Shown: one piece after another, positions 31,538 through 43,446 of the stretch | Position numbering within the stretch: the first letter of the stretch is position 1 | Layout of the letters: every line of letters begins with the position of its first letter | Assembly: GCA_034440575.1 (NCBI GenBank) | Contig: JAOTOL010001395.1 | Coordinates: 62,001 to 126,000 of the forward strand | Length of the DNA stretch: 64,000 bases | From: Imbricaverruca yamaguchii | Taxonomy: Eukaryota > Arthropoda > Thecostraca > Neoverrucidae | Direction of reading: 5' to 3' | Notes under the pieces: generated by a model | Seen by the model: the letters and a program-made list of their open reading frames with translations, nothing else | What the model was told of the DNA's origin: nothing | Databases searched by the model: none | Translations under genes and position numbers: made by a program

Positions 31538-32179
31538 AGACTGTGTGTCGTTCAGTTCTCGAGCTATCTGGAAACACGACGGGAGGGTTTTGCTTAGCAT
31601 ACCCCAGTGCCTCGGTTATCATTCACAGCCAGTAATTGCTTAATCTTCATAGGGCGGCTCTTCCCATGTCGACTATTTCTTTGACTCTTAGCTTCTAATC
31701 AAGGTGATTCTTCCCGGCCAACTGGCGCTGAAAAGTACCAAAACGTTAAAAGCCACGCTGATTTTCGCAAGGCTTCCACGTGCGACGCATTTGTTCGCCA
31801 CGACGGCCATGTCCGACATCACCTGGCGGACTGACTGGCCTCAAATTGCTGCACACTGACTGTCGAATGTCGAAGGCCAAAATGACGAAAGGGAGGCCAG
31901 TCATTCCCGTGTGTTGGCAAACGTTTTACTGCGACGGTCACGTGCCCATTGAGGTCGCACAATGCTACACCATAAGCGTATCGAGGGAGTTCAATATACG
32001 GACACTTGCCCTGGATGGGAGGCATTTCTTCGGAGGGGGTCTGTTCTATTCTGAGGGGCGCCATCCGCTTAAAAAAAACTCGCTGAGAGCGTGATGGGGA
32101 TAGGCGATTCACTAGTGTCCTGAATGGACGGCTTTTCCAGTCGAAGGGGCGCCATTTATTTATCGGGAGGGAGGGGATG

Positions 32180-32180
<1 letters not shown>
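31538..32180. other. Unique stretch, no recognised gene
   Basis: No domain or clear coding frame. A similar segment (GAGGGTTTTGCTTAGCA.ACCCCAGTG) occurs at 31585-31613 and 32454-32482, hinting at a dispersed repeat copied twice. Confidence 0.4.
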
Positions 32181-32269
<89 letters not shown>

Positions 32270-32275
32270 ACACAC
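32179..32275. repeat. (CA)n microsatellite, about 97 bp
   Basis: Uninterrupted CA dinucleotides apart from one CTCACA step near the end. Confidence 0.97.
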
Positions 32276-32599
32276 CTGAACGGGGTGCTTTTTCCAGTCG
32301 AAATGGCGCCAGTTGTCTATCGGGGGGGGGGGGAGGGATGGCACGTGTCCACAGTTGTCCGCCCCCTGGATCCGCCACTGTCGGCTGCCGCTGCTGCACG
32401 GCTCCATCCTGTCGGCCACTTCCGGAGGGTCGTCGCCTGGTCGAACACGACGAGGAGGGTTTTGCTTAGCACACCCCAGTGGCCCGGTTATCATCAGCGC
32501 CCACCATGCTGACGGCGTGGGAGAGCCGCCGTCTGATCAGCTGGCCGGCTCGGAGCTCTAACAACAGTGCAGTGTTCATGTGACGTAACGCCGGCCTGA

Positions 32600-32765
32600 G
32601 CGGCCCAGTGCGGTGACCTGAGTGGTCCAGTGCGGTGACCTGAGTGGTCCAGTGCGGTGACCTGAGTGGTCCAGTGCGGTGACCTGAGTGGTCCAGTGCG
32701 GTGACCTGAGTGGTCCAGTGCGGTGACTTGAGTGGTCCGGTGCGGTGACTTGAGTGGTCCGTCGA
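32600..32765. repeat. 22-bp tandem repeat, about 7 copies
   Basis: GTGGTCCAGTGCGGTGACCT plus GA repeats every 22 bp. Confidence 0.9.
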
Positions 32766-32880
32766 AGGCGGTCGAGTGGCCGAAAAAGCGTGTTTTCGTG
32801 TCCGCTCACGTAACGCCTGTAGCTGATTGGTGGGCTAGCTAGCCGCTGGCCACTGGCCGTTGACCGCTTCAATTCGCCAC

Positions 32881-33075
<195 letters not shown>

Positions 33076-33077
33076 GT

Positions 33078-33600
33078 CACAACAGGTGGTGGTGGCAGCC
33101 GGCGAGTCGGTGGTGGCACTCTCTCGTCACAACAGGTGAGTCGGTGGTGGCACTCTCTCGTCACAACAGGTGAGTCGGTGGTGGCACTCTCTCGTCACAA
33201 CAGGTGAGTCGGTGGTGGCACTCTCTCGTCACAACAGGTGAGTCGGTGGTGGCGCCTGTCACAACAGGTGAGTCGGTGGTGGCGTCTCTCGTCACAACAG
33301 GTGAGTCGGTGGTGGCGCTCTCTCGTCACAACAGGTGAGTCGGTGGTGGCGCTCTCTCGTCACAACAGGTGAGTCGGTGGTGGCGCTCTCTCGTCACAAC
33401 AGGTGAGTCGGTGGTGGCGCTCTCTCGTCACAACAGGTGAGTCGGTGGTGGCGCTTCTCTCCCGTCACAACAGGTGAGTCGGTGGTGGCGCTCTCTCGTC
33501 ACACGGGGTGGCGCCTCTCGTCACACAGGGTCTGGTAGGGGGCAACAGGTGAGTCGGTGGTGGCGCTCTCTCGTCACAACAGGTGGTGGTGACAGCCGGC
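33078..33600. repeat. 34-bp tandem repeat, about 14 copies, with splice-donor-like core
   Basis: The unit is GTGAGTCGGTGGTGGCRCTC followed by TCTCGTCACAACAG. CAACAGGTGAGT recurs about 12 times, first at about 33130 and every 34 bp thereafter, with truncated units near 33250 and 33495-33540. Confidence 0.92.
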
Positions 33601-34400
33601 GGGTCGGTGGCGGCGGTGCCGGCCGACACGAGCCGCACGTGATTTTCCTCCGTGGACGAGCTGAGCTGCCCGACGGACGCTTGAGCCCCTAGATTAGCCT
33701 GATCAACACGGTCCTATTGCAGTTGGATTTAATTACAAGAAGGCCGCCGAGATATATGATCCACGGATGCGTTGAGCTTCAATGCTATCGCAGGCAAGCA
33801 CTGCTCAGTAGCCAGCCGCTCTCTGGCAATGGAGTTCGTGCTTCCCGTTCTCTGAATACCAATGGTCCCCAGCCCATGTATGCCGCTTGGACATACTTGA
33901 TTCCAAGTAATGATGACCCGTGTTCCTCTATCGTGCTGCTTGCACGAGCAATAGTGATGGAGTATTTAGAGACGTGTAGGGCCCAGACAGAGAGGAGACT
34001 CTCACGTTTCCCACGTTTTCGCTCTCACGACTTTCTCCGTCTCCCACGTCTTCAGACGAATGTAATAAAGCTCGGCTTTGATTTGCCTTTGCCAGTAGGA
34101 TAGCTTGTGTTTATTAGAGAGGACCTGGTAGCAGTCAGTCAATTTAACAATGGTACCGGTACACGGCCTAGTCTTCTCGAAGAGCACCCGGGGGTCCTCA
34201 TCGTGTGGGGCATGAGGAACTTACCAACACCGACCCTGATGCCGGCCGCCGCGAGTTGCCAGCATGCACTTCCCGAGAGGATGCGGGTCGGGTGGTGGGG
34301 GCGGAGTCACGCCAGGGTGTGCATGGTGTCAGTACGGTGATTGGCTGGCGTAGATTGGCGAGTCTACTCCCGACTGTATGTACCGCTGCACCGCAAAACA
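33601..34400. other. Unique stretch, no recognised gene
   Basis: An AATAAAGCTCGGCTTTGATT segment near 34065 looks like a polyadenylation region or a retroelement U5, but I see no paired LTR, primer site or coding domain to support either. Confidence 0.35.
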
Positions 34401-34404
34401 CTTC

Positions 34405-34922
34405 AACAGCAAAACACCCCAAGCGGGGGTACGATAAACCCACCCAAAACTCCGCCGTGAGGAGCGTGCGGAGCAAAATCGGCTGTCAAATTCCATCTCG
34501 ACTACCCCCGCACGGGGTGTACGGAGCTGAAACACCCCTGTAGGGTGTAGGCAGTCCTCACCAGGGGTGTCGATTATGACGGCTAACGCCATTTAACAAA
34601 TCAAACTCCTCCGTTAGCAGTGCCGACGGCACCCCTTTTGAAACTTATGACACCCGTCTCGGGTATAGTAATTCACCATAACACCCCGACTTGGGTGTCA
34701 CTTCTCAAATGTAACACCCGCTCAGGGTTCCATTGACACCTGATTTACTGATTCACCTGACACCTGATCCTGATTGGGATCAGCACCGCAGAGGTGTGTT
34801 GATCCCATCAGTAAATCTATACTAGGGTGCTACACCTGATTTTCATTTACGACACATGCTTTGGTCCTAGCCTATAGGCGCATCTATATATACGTATAGG
34901 GGCCTTTATAGGTGCCTGTTAA

Positions 34923-34986
<64 letters not shown>

Positions 34987-35050
34987 CACGCACGTGATTT
35001 CGCCACTTCTGTGGTATGTTGCATATCCAAGACACCCTGCGCGGGTGTCA
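34405..35050. repeat. Cluster of ACACCC-N(4-6)-GGGTGT mini-hairpins
   Basis: Palindromic cores at about 34413-34430 (ACACCCCAAGCGGGGGT), 34532-34548 (ACACCCCTGTAGGGTGT), 34650-34666 (ACACCCGTCTCGGGTAT), 34681-34698 (ACACCCCGACTTGGGTGT), 34714-34730 (ACACCCGCTCAGGGTTC) and 35031-35049 (GACACCCTGCGCGGGTGTC). A related core is at 34504-34520. Loops differ while stems are kept. A larger nested stem (GATTTACTGAT / ATCAGTAAATC) spans 34742-34818. Confidence 0.7.
34926..34983. repeat. (TA)n microsatellite
   Basis: About 58 bp of pure TA. A shorter one lies at 35211-35231. Confidence 0.97.
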
Positions 35051-35231
35051 TGGGTGCAGATTTTCTCACCACTTAAGACACGTTTTGGATGCACTATGCA
35101 CTGTTTCTCTCTTTCTCCTTTTCATGCGTAATACCAGCATAAATGGTTCTCATAAAAAGGATGCCAAAAAACTCACGGTACATCAGATGTCCATTTTCGT
35201 ATCTGTTTATGTATATATATATATATATATA

Positions 35232-35774
35232 CATTTCAACTTTTACATCGCATCATTCATCGCTGGAACTTCACCGTCATAATACGCGGACTGATGCCGA
35301 ATTTTTCGGCAGCCGGTTCCGCACGGGTAGAGCTGTTAGACTTATATGCTGTTGTTGTTTTGGACTTATATGCTGCTATTAGAGCCACTCTGGCTGGCAA
35401 TACTTCGAATATATATGAAAATAACTCCCTTTCAACAGTTCCAGGTCGATCATCTTTGATGTCTTGGACCTGAAGTATTTTTACAAAATATGTCAAGAGA
35501 TGCATAATCAGGTACAAAAACGTTGATGTGTCTGCATCTATTCATTATGCCGTTATCGCGGAAACTCCTGAGGGATAGGGCTTTCGAAAGCCTCCCCCCC
35601 CGGCAAGGTGAGGGTTAAAGTCATTACGAATTTGTTCAATTGCCGGAAAGGCTTTCGCAAACAGCAGTGTCAGGTGACTGCGAGAGGCTTCCTTCCGTAT
35701 AGTGGTCCTGGGACGTGGTTATCCCTAGCCTCTGGTGCCGAATACATCTCACGAGGTTACCTCCACCGCGCGAG
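35232..35774. other. Unique stretch, no gene; possible TTAA-element end
   Basis: The palindrome GGCTTTCGAAAGCC followed by a C-run and GGTGAGGGTTAA (35579-35617) resembles the right end of a TTAA element, but no matching left end was found. Confidence 0.35.
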
Positions 35775-36260
35775 CGTGAGTAGTAGTAGCGTGCAGCAGT
35801 AGTAGCAACGTGTAGTAGTAGTAGTAACAGTAACAACGTGTGGTAGTAGTAGCGTGCAGCAGTAGTAGCAACGTGTAGTAGTAGTAGTAGCAGTAACAAC
35901 GTGTGGTAGTAGTAGCGTGCAGCAGTAGTAGCAACGTGTAGTAGTAGTAGTAGTAACAACGTGTGGTAGTAGTAGCGTGCAGCAGTAGTAGCAACGTGTA
36001 GTAGTAGTAGTAGTAACAACGTGTGGTAGTAGTAGCGTGCAGCAGTAGTAGCAACGTGTAGTAGTAGTAGTAGCAGTAACAACGTGTGGTAGTAGTAGCG
36101 TGCAGCAGTAGTAGCAACGTGTAGTAGTAGTAGTAACAGTAACAACGTGTGGTAGTAGTAGCGTGCAGCAGTAGTAGCAACGTGTAGTAGTAGTAGAAAA
36201 AACGTGTGGTAGTAGTAGCGTGCAGTAGTAGTACTAGTAGTAGTAGTGGTAGTAGCATCA
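35775..36260. repeat. 60/63-bp GTA-rich tandem repeat, about 7 copies
   Basis: GTGTGGTAGTAGTAGCGTGC recurs at 35838, 35901, 35961 and 36021 with internal AGT-triplet runs of varying length. Period changes are multiples of three. Confidence 0.92.
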
Positions 36261-36289
36261 ACATCTAGTAGGCCTCGCAGATTCTGTAG

Positions 36290-36322
36290 CAGAGAGAGAG
36301 AGGGAGAAGGGGAGAGCAGGGA

Positions 36323-36410
<88 letters not shown>
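36290..36410. repeat. (GA)n microsatellite
   Basis: About 120 bp of GA repeats with early interruptions. Confidence 0.95.
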
Positions 36411-36413
<3 letters not shown>

Positions 36414-36594
36414 GCCTATGCACTTGGTCGACTGTGACAGCCACATCTCAGTACGCTGTTGTCCAAGGGTGGAGGCTCGTGTACTTTGGTAATGCCCAGT
36501 GCAATACCAACCAAAATATGGCTGCTACATGACAATTCAAATATTTTGTTTTCCCACTTAATAATTACCTATGGGCGCAAAATGACTTTAGTAG

Positions 36595-36630
36595 CCGATG
36601 TGCCCTAAAACCAAAATATATAACTAACTG
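36595..36630 (+). mobile_element. Retroposon 3' tail, same family as 5748-5783
   Basis: CCGATGTGCCCTAAAACC followed by AAAATATATAACTAACT matches the tail at 5748-5783 apart from a few bases. The upstream body (about 36480-36594) may belong to the same element. Confidence 0.45.
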
Positions 36631-36649
36631 TAGTTGCCGATTAGAAAGT

Positions 36650-36910
36650 AAGTGCCGAGCACGGGGAAGGACGTGTATTGGCAGTGTCCGGCGACCCAGC
36701 CACGAGCACCGGCCACGCGTCCCCTCGACCAACTGCGGGCAGTCACCCCCGCGCGCCGCCGACCTAGCCGCCCCAACCACAGACCGCGCTGCAGAAACCG
36801 CTGACGGCCGTGACCACGTGACAGTGACCACGTGACCACGTGACGCGCCGAGTACCACGTGACACCGGCGCCACCGGCGCCGGCGGCCCTGCGTGGCGCA
36901 GGGCCAGCTC
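36650..36910. promoter_or_regulatory. CpG-rich patch with four E-boxes in 47 bp
   Basis: CACGTG occurs at 36815-36820, 36829-36834, 36837-36842 and 36856-36861, most in the context GTGACCACGTGAC. CACGTG is bound by bHLH-zip factors of the USF/MYC/MITF type. Flanking DNA is rich in CG. Possible promoter or CpG island, with no adjacent gene recognised. Confidence 0.45.
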
Positions 36911-38618
36911 TAGCACCAGCCCACTACACTAACTAATAGTCACCTACTACTAGTATTATTCAGGCCCTGAAGTTTCAGAGGGCATCAAATACCGTCTGAA
37001 GAAAGGGGCAGTTGCTACTGGATGCATGAGGGTATAACGGCCATTATTAATTGATGGGGACGCCTGCATATATATTTGGTTCGTTCAATGCAGCAATTTT
37101 TCTTTTATTTCCGCTCGAGCATTCAGCGTACGCCGCTACATGAAAGCAATGCGGTTTAATCACATGTCGGCACATTGATAATTATTAGAAGCCACCGGCT
37201 GCATAGTTATCGCTGTGTGCATGTAGCGTGTGCGGCGGCCAACGTCCTGTAGGTGCGCGCCGAATGAAGTTGTCAGCTGTTGTTGTCTGCCGCCGGACGT
37301 CAGCCGTCGAGCGAGCTGGTGTGCTGCAGAACATGCCACAGCCGTGGCCGGTCGTCTGGTCGAACAGCCTACCAGCACAGCTAGCAAATGAGACTGGTTT
37401 CAGCCCAATTGCAATGGAATGCTATTTGTGCGGCCTCCGAAATTCGATGACTTAGCTCTTGCACCACGTGGTAGGAGAGGCGTCGTGCAGAGACAAATCG
37501 ACAGTGCATCATTGGTGTTGTCTCCGTTATGCTGACGGTAGCAGATCTTAACCCTGCCTGCCTTTCATGTCAGATCCTCACATCTCGGCTTGGGTTAGCA
37601 TACACTCCTCTAATTTATAAACTAAGTGAAGCACGAAAAGGAAATAAGTGTCATCGTAGAGCGCTCGTCGAATAGGTCGAGAAATTCACACAAAAAATGT
37701 CTTCAAAAAGTGGCGTCACTAGGGGGGCCATATGGTCACTATTGACGTTATGCTTTTGCCTTTGGAGAATTAATTTTGGAGCAGATTTTACAAACAAAAT
37801 TTATTTGGAATGAGACAAGGAATGTGAATGGGCATGTTTGTCCCAAAATGTTCGCCTTCCACATTTTTTTTTCAAACATGCAAAATTTTGAGTTGCCGGT
37901 TTTTCTTTGAATCTCTTTTTTGTAATGGGTAGAACACACCGAGAAGCATTGTTTTAAGTAAGCCTAGCCCCAAACAAATTCCTCACCTTAGCCAGAATCT
38001 TCGAGTTTAGCTCTGATATGCAAATATGCAAACAAATAAGTCATAAAAACGCAGATATTCCACAATTCCTCCAGTGCATCACTAACGACAAGTAAACGCT
38101 AAAAGTTTTCATGAAATATCTTTACCAGTTCAGGCGTGACGACAGGTTGAATGTTTTGGGAGGTGACTTCACCTGACCGTGATTAACTTGGTGACCTTGG
38201 AGAACCTGGCCGGAGGATTTTCGCACATGTCAAACTTATTTGAGATCAGATGTGCCAATTTTCGGCGCGCTGTCGAGCACCGTTGTTTTTACTGTCCGCA
38301 GAAAACCCTATAGGGGCGGGGTGTAAAAATTCCACCCACAAGACGGCGCTGGCTAAAGTGATCTATGACTTGGTGCGGGCCAGTAATGGGCGTGTGATTG
38401 CGAGCCTTCAGTTTGGGGTTAATCACTCCAGGCACTTCGAGCTGAGGCGCTTCGTCGGACTACATCTACTACCGATTGAAGAAAGTTGATTGGATTGTGA
38501 CGTGACATCTTCCTCTTCGAATTGTGTCTCACAAACCGTGTATTGTGATTGTCTATACCGCAGAATATTCGCCTGGCACACAGGCCCGTTGTGCTGTTTG
38601 TGGGTGTGGCGACCAGCG
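36911..38618. other. 1.7-kb unique stretch without recognised genes
   Basis: AT-rich in the middle (37690-38060). All open frames are under 80 codons and unlike known domains. A GGTGACTTCACCTGACC segment near 38162 recalls the palindromes of the TTAA elements. Confidence 0.45.
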
Positions 38619-38619
38619 G

Positions 38620-38862
38620 CCATTGCCCTCGGACAGCCAATGTTCTGGGACGGACATTGCCCTCGGACAGCCAACGTTCTGGGACGGACATTGCCCTCGG
38701 ACAGCCAACGTTCTGGGACGGACATTGCCCTCGGACAGCCAACGTTCTGGGACGGACACTGCCCTCGGACAGCCAACGTTCTGGGACGGACACTGCCCTC
38801 GGACAGCCAACGTTCTGGGACGGACATTGCCCTCGGACAGCCAACGTTCTGGGACGGAAACC
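38620..38862. repeat. 34-bp tandem repeat, about 7 copies
   Basis: CATTGCCCTCGGACAGCCAA followed by CGTTCTGGGACGGA, nearly identical between units. Confidence 0.93.
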
Positions 38863-38954
38863 TTGCGCTGCCGAGTTGACGGCTCAGAGCATTACTTCAA
38901 CATTGTATCTGGCCGACCTGGTAAGGCTGATGCAGGGGCGGATTTAAGGGGCAC

Positions 38955-39318
38955 AAGGGTCAGGCTCCCACCCACCCCAAGGGTCAGGCTCCCACCCACC
39001 CCAAGGGTCAGGCTCCCACCCACCCCAAGGGTCAGGCTCCTACCCACCCCAAGGGTCAGGCTCCCACCCACCCCAAGGGTCAGGCTCCCACCCACCCCAA
39101 GGGTCAGGCTCCCACCCACCCCAAGGGTCAGGCTCCCACCCACCCCAAGGGTCAGGCTCCCACCCACCCCAAGGGTCAGGCTCCCACCCACCCCAAGGGT
39201 CAGGCTCCCACCCACCCCAAGGGTCAGGCTCCCACCCACCCCAAGGGTCAGGCTCCCACCCACCCCAAGGGTCAGGCTCCCACCCACCCAAGGGTCAGGC
39301 TCCCACCCACCCCAAGTG
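38955..39318. repeat. 24-bp tandem repeat, 15 copies
   Basis: AAGGGTCAGGCTCCCACCCA plus CCCC. Units are nearly identical, so the array is young. The minus strand is rich in GGGG/GGG runs. Confidence 0.95.
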
Positions 39319-39617
39319 GCCGATTGTTGTCGATCACTAAAATGGCATGCTGTTGAAATATAATAACAGCTTATCACATAAATATTGTCGTAGCACACCC
39401 GACGTATGTGAGCTGCTCACGTCTGAAACGACTTACTGAAGCGGATATTTTTTAATCCCTCTAAAAAATGCTTATGATTTCGCCCCCCCGGGGCTGAGAT
39501 CCGCACACCCCTCGGATGTTGCCCAGCTCGACGTGTACCAATTCCAAGACGATGCGCATGACTTGGTGCTGCGTATTGTGAGCCTAATTGTTGTTGTGTT
39601 TGGTAATTGTTTCGTCT

Positions 39618-39925
39618 GGGGGCCGTTCGAGACTGACCAATCCGGGGCCGTTCGAGACTGACCAGTCCGGGGCCGTTCGATATAGACCAGTCCGGGGCTG
39701 TTCGAGACTGACCAGTCCGGGGCCATTCGAGACTGACCAGTCCGAGGCCGTTCGAGACTGACCAGTCCGGGGCCGTTCGATATAGACCAATCCGGGGCCG
39801 TTCGATATAGACCAGTCCGGGGCCGTTCGATATAGACCAGTCCGGGGCCGTTCGATATAGACCAGTCCGGGGCCGTTCGATATAGACCAGTCCGGGGCCG
39901 TTCGAGACTGACCAGTCGGACACGA
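39618..39925. repeat. 25-bp tandem repeat, about 12 copies
   Basis: GACCAGTCCGGGGCCGTTCG followed by ATATA or AGACT. The two variants are grouped in blocks. Confidence 0.93.
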
Positions 39926-42677
39926 GGCGACAGTTGCTGGGTGGGGCACGTTAGATCAATACACATCAGGTCCGGACCTCTTACTGCCGGCCAGTGGTGG
40001 ATGGCAACTCCGATGTTTAGTGGCACTAACTTCGGTCTGAGATCAACCGTAGAATTGTGTGGCTTCAGGTTTTAGTTTTGTCGCCGCACCAGGAGCGGCT
40101 GATGGTCTCAAATCTGACATCATGGCCGACAGAGGTCAGGTCAGTGAACTCGTGGGCGTGGGATTTGCAGCTGATGGTAGGATCCAATATGATTGGACAG
40201 TTGTTCGGCAATCGGCGAAATTAAAACTGACTATTTCGTAATTTAGAGAGGTATATAACTTAACTCGGCGATGAAGAATGCTGACTGGGATCAGAATTGC
40301 TGCGGCCAATTTGAGATCTGGGTCGCTCACGTCATCAACATGTCATGTATGCTTTGCAATGCAATATGATATCGCAAGGGAAAAACTGGCCTTAAATGCA
40401 TTTCTCAACTGTTTTTTATGCCGTATTTCCCGCGCCATTGTATCAGCAAATGATTGTGGCAGACGAAGTCACAGTTTTTATGAAAATTTTCGCAAGATTT
40501 GATATAGAAATAAGTCAATGAACATGGGCAACATTACGTGTGGAAAAAAAACGACGCACACGTGCACAAATGTTGTCGCAGTTTGACGATTCATAAAGGT
40601 AAGCTGCATTCTGAAAACCTCGACAAGTGAGATATGAAATGATAGCTGAGAACATTCTCATTGCGTTAAGCAATTAAAAAAGGCATACACCAATTAACAA
40701 CATGCTCTTTGTTGTCAAACAATCAGTAATTGCAATAGCCGTTTAACTTTTTAGTACCTCGAAGTTCAATTCAGGTTTTTTTTTTAAATGCACAGCAGGG
40801 CACAGCCAGATACAAATCCCAATGAAATCAGCGATCCTTTGACTATATGGGCCGCAAGTTTCAACTGCACCTAGCTGTTCTAACACTGATAGTGATCAAT
40901 TGTATCCCGACAGGCCGCGGTGCGGTGCAGTGCGGTGCGGTGGCCAGCCCGGGCGGCACGGGGAAGCCCGAGCCGGATGCCGCGACGCGTCGGCTGGCGG
41001 GGTGTCTTGACCGGGCAACCTGATCCACGGCAGGGAAGCTGTCCTTGCCTGTAAGATTCGGGTCATTGTGGTTGGATTTTGCGTACAGTGAATGTTAGCA
41101 AATGAATTGATAGACTTGTTAACCAGTGCAAAAGCGTCACCATGAAGGAACTATTATGCTCATCTGTTTAATTATAGTTTGCAGTGATCATGGAGAAAAT
41201 CCCTCAGGGATGCTTCCGAAGTGAGTCGTCAATTGTGGACTTCAGAAAGGCGACAGACTTATCGCCAAGAACTTAAAAGGAAAGTGGGTTAAGTACATGA
41301 GGGCCCAGAACAAATTCAAAAGTCAGTTTGAGACTAATACTTCGGGAGACGAGGTGTTCTCCGTGTCCCTGAAATGTGGTGACCACGTCGTGGGTGATGA
41401 TGAAGCCAAGACCCGCCTTGATGACGAGGCCGCGGGGGGAGCGCGAGGGCGACCAGCTATAATCCACCATCACATCAGCGCCCGTTCTCAGCGTCGGGCA
41501 TCCTCAAGAGTTACTCAACAGCACAGTTCTCTGCAGCTCGTGGAGGTTGCTGGGTAAAGTGCTCGTGCTGAGGGCATGAAGGACTCAGCTTTTGTGTTGC
41601 GACAGGTGGGATCATCACCGAATCGTCCCAGCAAGATTCGCTGGGCTCTCAGAAGCTCTGAAGTGAGTCAACCTGAGTGCATATCTTCGTTTAATACAAC
41701 GAAGAATGGCTCTTAAGTGCTCCTGGGTTTTAGACATTGCGTGAGACGAAATGTACGACCCTCAATATACAGTGCCCCTGAGATATGATAAGATAATAAT
41801 AAGATCCATATAATAAGATGTTAACCCCGACAGGCAGGGTTAAGATGTTAACCCCGTCATTTGTGTATAATAATAATAACATATATCATAAGATCTTGTG
41901 ATTATAAGGTCACATTTGCACTGCAGAATGTTGGCGTAATTTCAGCCACTTAGGACAAGATCTGCGTAGCAATTATAAGGTCACATTTATACTGCAGAAT
42001 GCTCGCATAACAAACGCTCACTAATAATCATCCAATATATGAGCGCCAACGGACTTCACTTATGACGTCATCATGATGTCATCATGGACGACCGGATGTC
42101 GATACTTTAATACAAAGTACACTAGATACTCATGTAGGTATGTGCACAATTTGAGCTATTTACCTCAATTGGTTCCCGAGATATTTCGCGGAAGCAAAAT
42201 GAGTGGAGCGGAATGCTCCCTTCCCTCTAGCAGGCATAACCTCTGACATTCCTGGGTTAGTCATATTTAAGATTTTTATATGTTTAAGACAATACGTAAG
42301 GCAATATTTAAGACAATAAATCTTCCCTATATGATCCAAGTTTTAAGCTCTTTCGGACTAAGACCAAAATCGACTCAGTAACTAGCATACTTTGTCCGCT
42401 ACGTTTTTTGGACAGTTTTCCCTCGAGTTATCACAGTGTGCGGTGGTGTGTTGGTGCGGACACCTAGTGCCCGCCTCTGCCAATAGGTGGCAGTGCACAC
42501 GCACTGGACTCGTAGCGCACGATACTGCAATTCCATGAAAGGAAATGCCGATGGGCAAGCGTGATAGCGTGTGCTGGTAGTTTTGGCAGTGGGGGAGGGG
42601 TGTCCGGGGAAGATCAGATCTACAGGGGCAGAGGTGAGCCGTACGTGGAGTCAGACGGAACTGTCTGTCAGCTCCTG
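39926..42677. other. 2.75-kb unique stretch without recognised genes
   Basis: Contains a GCGGTGCGGTGCAGTGCGGTG patch at about 40920-40942, a TTAACCCCGACAGGCAGGGTTAA-like palindrome region near 41821-41856, and one TGACGTCA at 42063-42070. A frame at 41297-41557 resembles nothing known. Confidence 0.45.
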
Positions 42678-43225
42678 TGACGCGGGATGTGCCGGTGATG
42701 ACCTCTGGCCGACATAGCGCTCCTCGTCATTAGTGGAGTGTTGAGTACTATCTGCTCGTCACCATCTCTGGTGACGCGGGATGTGCCGGTGATGACCTCT
42801 GGCCGACATAGCGCTCCTCGTCATTAGTGGAGTGTTCAGTACTGTCTGCTCGTCACCATCTCTGGTGACGCGGGATGTGCCGGTGATGACCTCTGCCCGA
42901 CATAGCGCTCCTCGTCATTAGTGGAGTGTTCAGTACTGTCTGCTCGTCACCATCTCTGGTGACGCGGGATGTGCCGGTGATGACCTCTGGCCGACATAGC
43001 GCTCCTCGTCATTAGTGGAGTGTTCAGTACTGTCTGCTCGTCACCATCTCTGGTGACGCGGGATGTGCCGGTGATGACCTCTGCCCGACATAGCGCTCCT
43101 CGTCATTAGTGGAATGTTCAGTACTGTCTGCTCGTCACCATCTCTGGTGACGCGGGATGTGCCGGTGATGACCTCTGCCCGACATAGCGCTCCTCGTCAT
43201 TAGTGGAGTGTTGAGTACTATCTGC
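42678..43225. repeat. 94-bp tandem repeat, about 6 copies
   Basis: TGACGCGGGATGTGCCGGTG starts at 42678, 42772 and 42866, giving 94 bp. Units differ at few sites (GGCC/GCCC, TTGAG/TTCAG). Confidence 0.95.
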
Positions 43226-43446
43226 TGGCACCTAGCTAGAGCCCACTGACCACTCCGCTGTCATATTTTTTTACTTAATTGGCTGCTCGTTACTGCAGAT
43301 TTTTACTTTTCATTTTCGTGGGGTGACACTCTCGTCCTTTTCTCATTTCCTTTTCTAATGGGATGACACCCGTCACCCCGCTCTATTTACACTGTCGCCG
43401 TAATTTCGTTCCCTTTGTTCTTCGTGTTTATTTAAATTCGTTGGGT

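Noticed and set aside
33717..34103. 128-codon frame and AATAAA region as a gene or LTR
   Set aside because: No domain, no paired LTR, no primer site. The AATAAA alone is weak.
41297..41557. 86-codon frame as a small gene
   Set aside because: Overlapped by an opposite-strand frame, with no recognised motif or codon bias.
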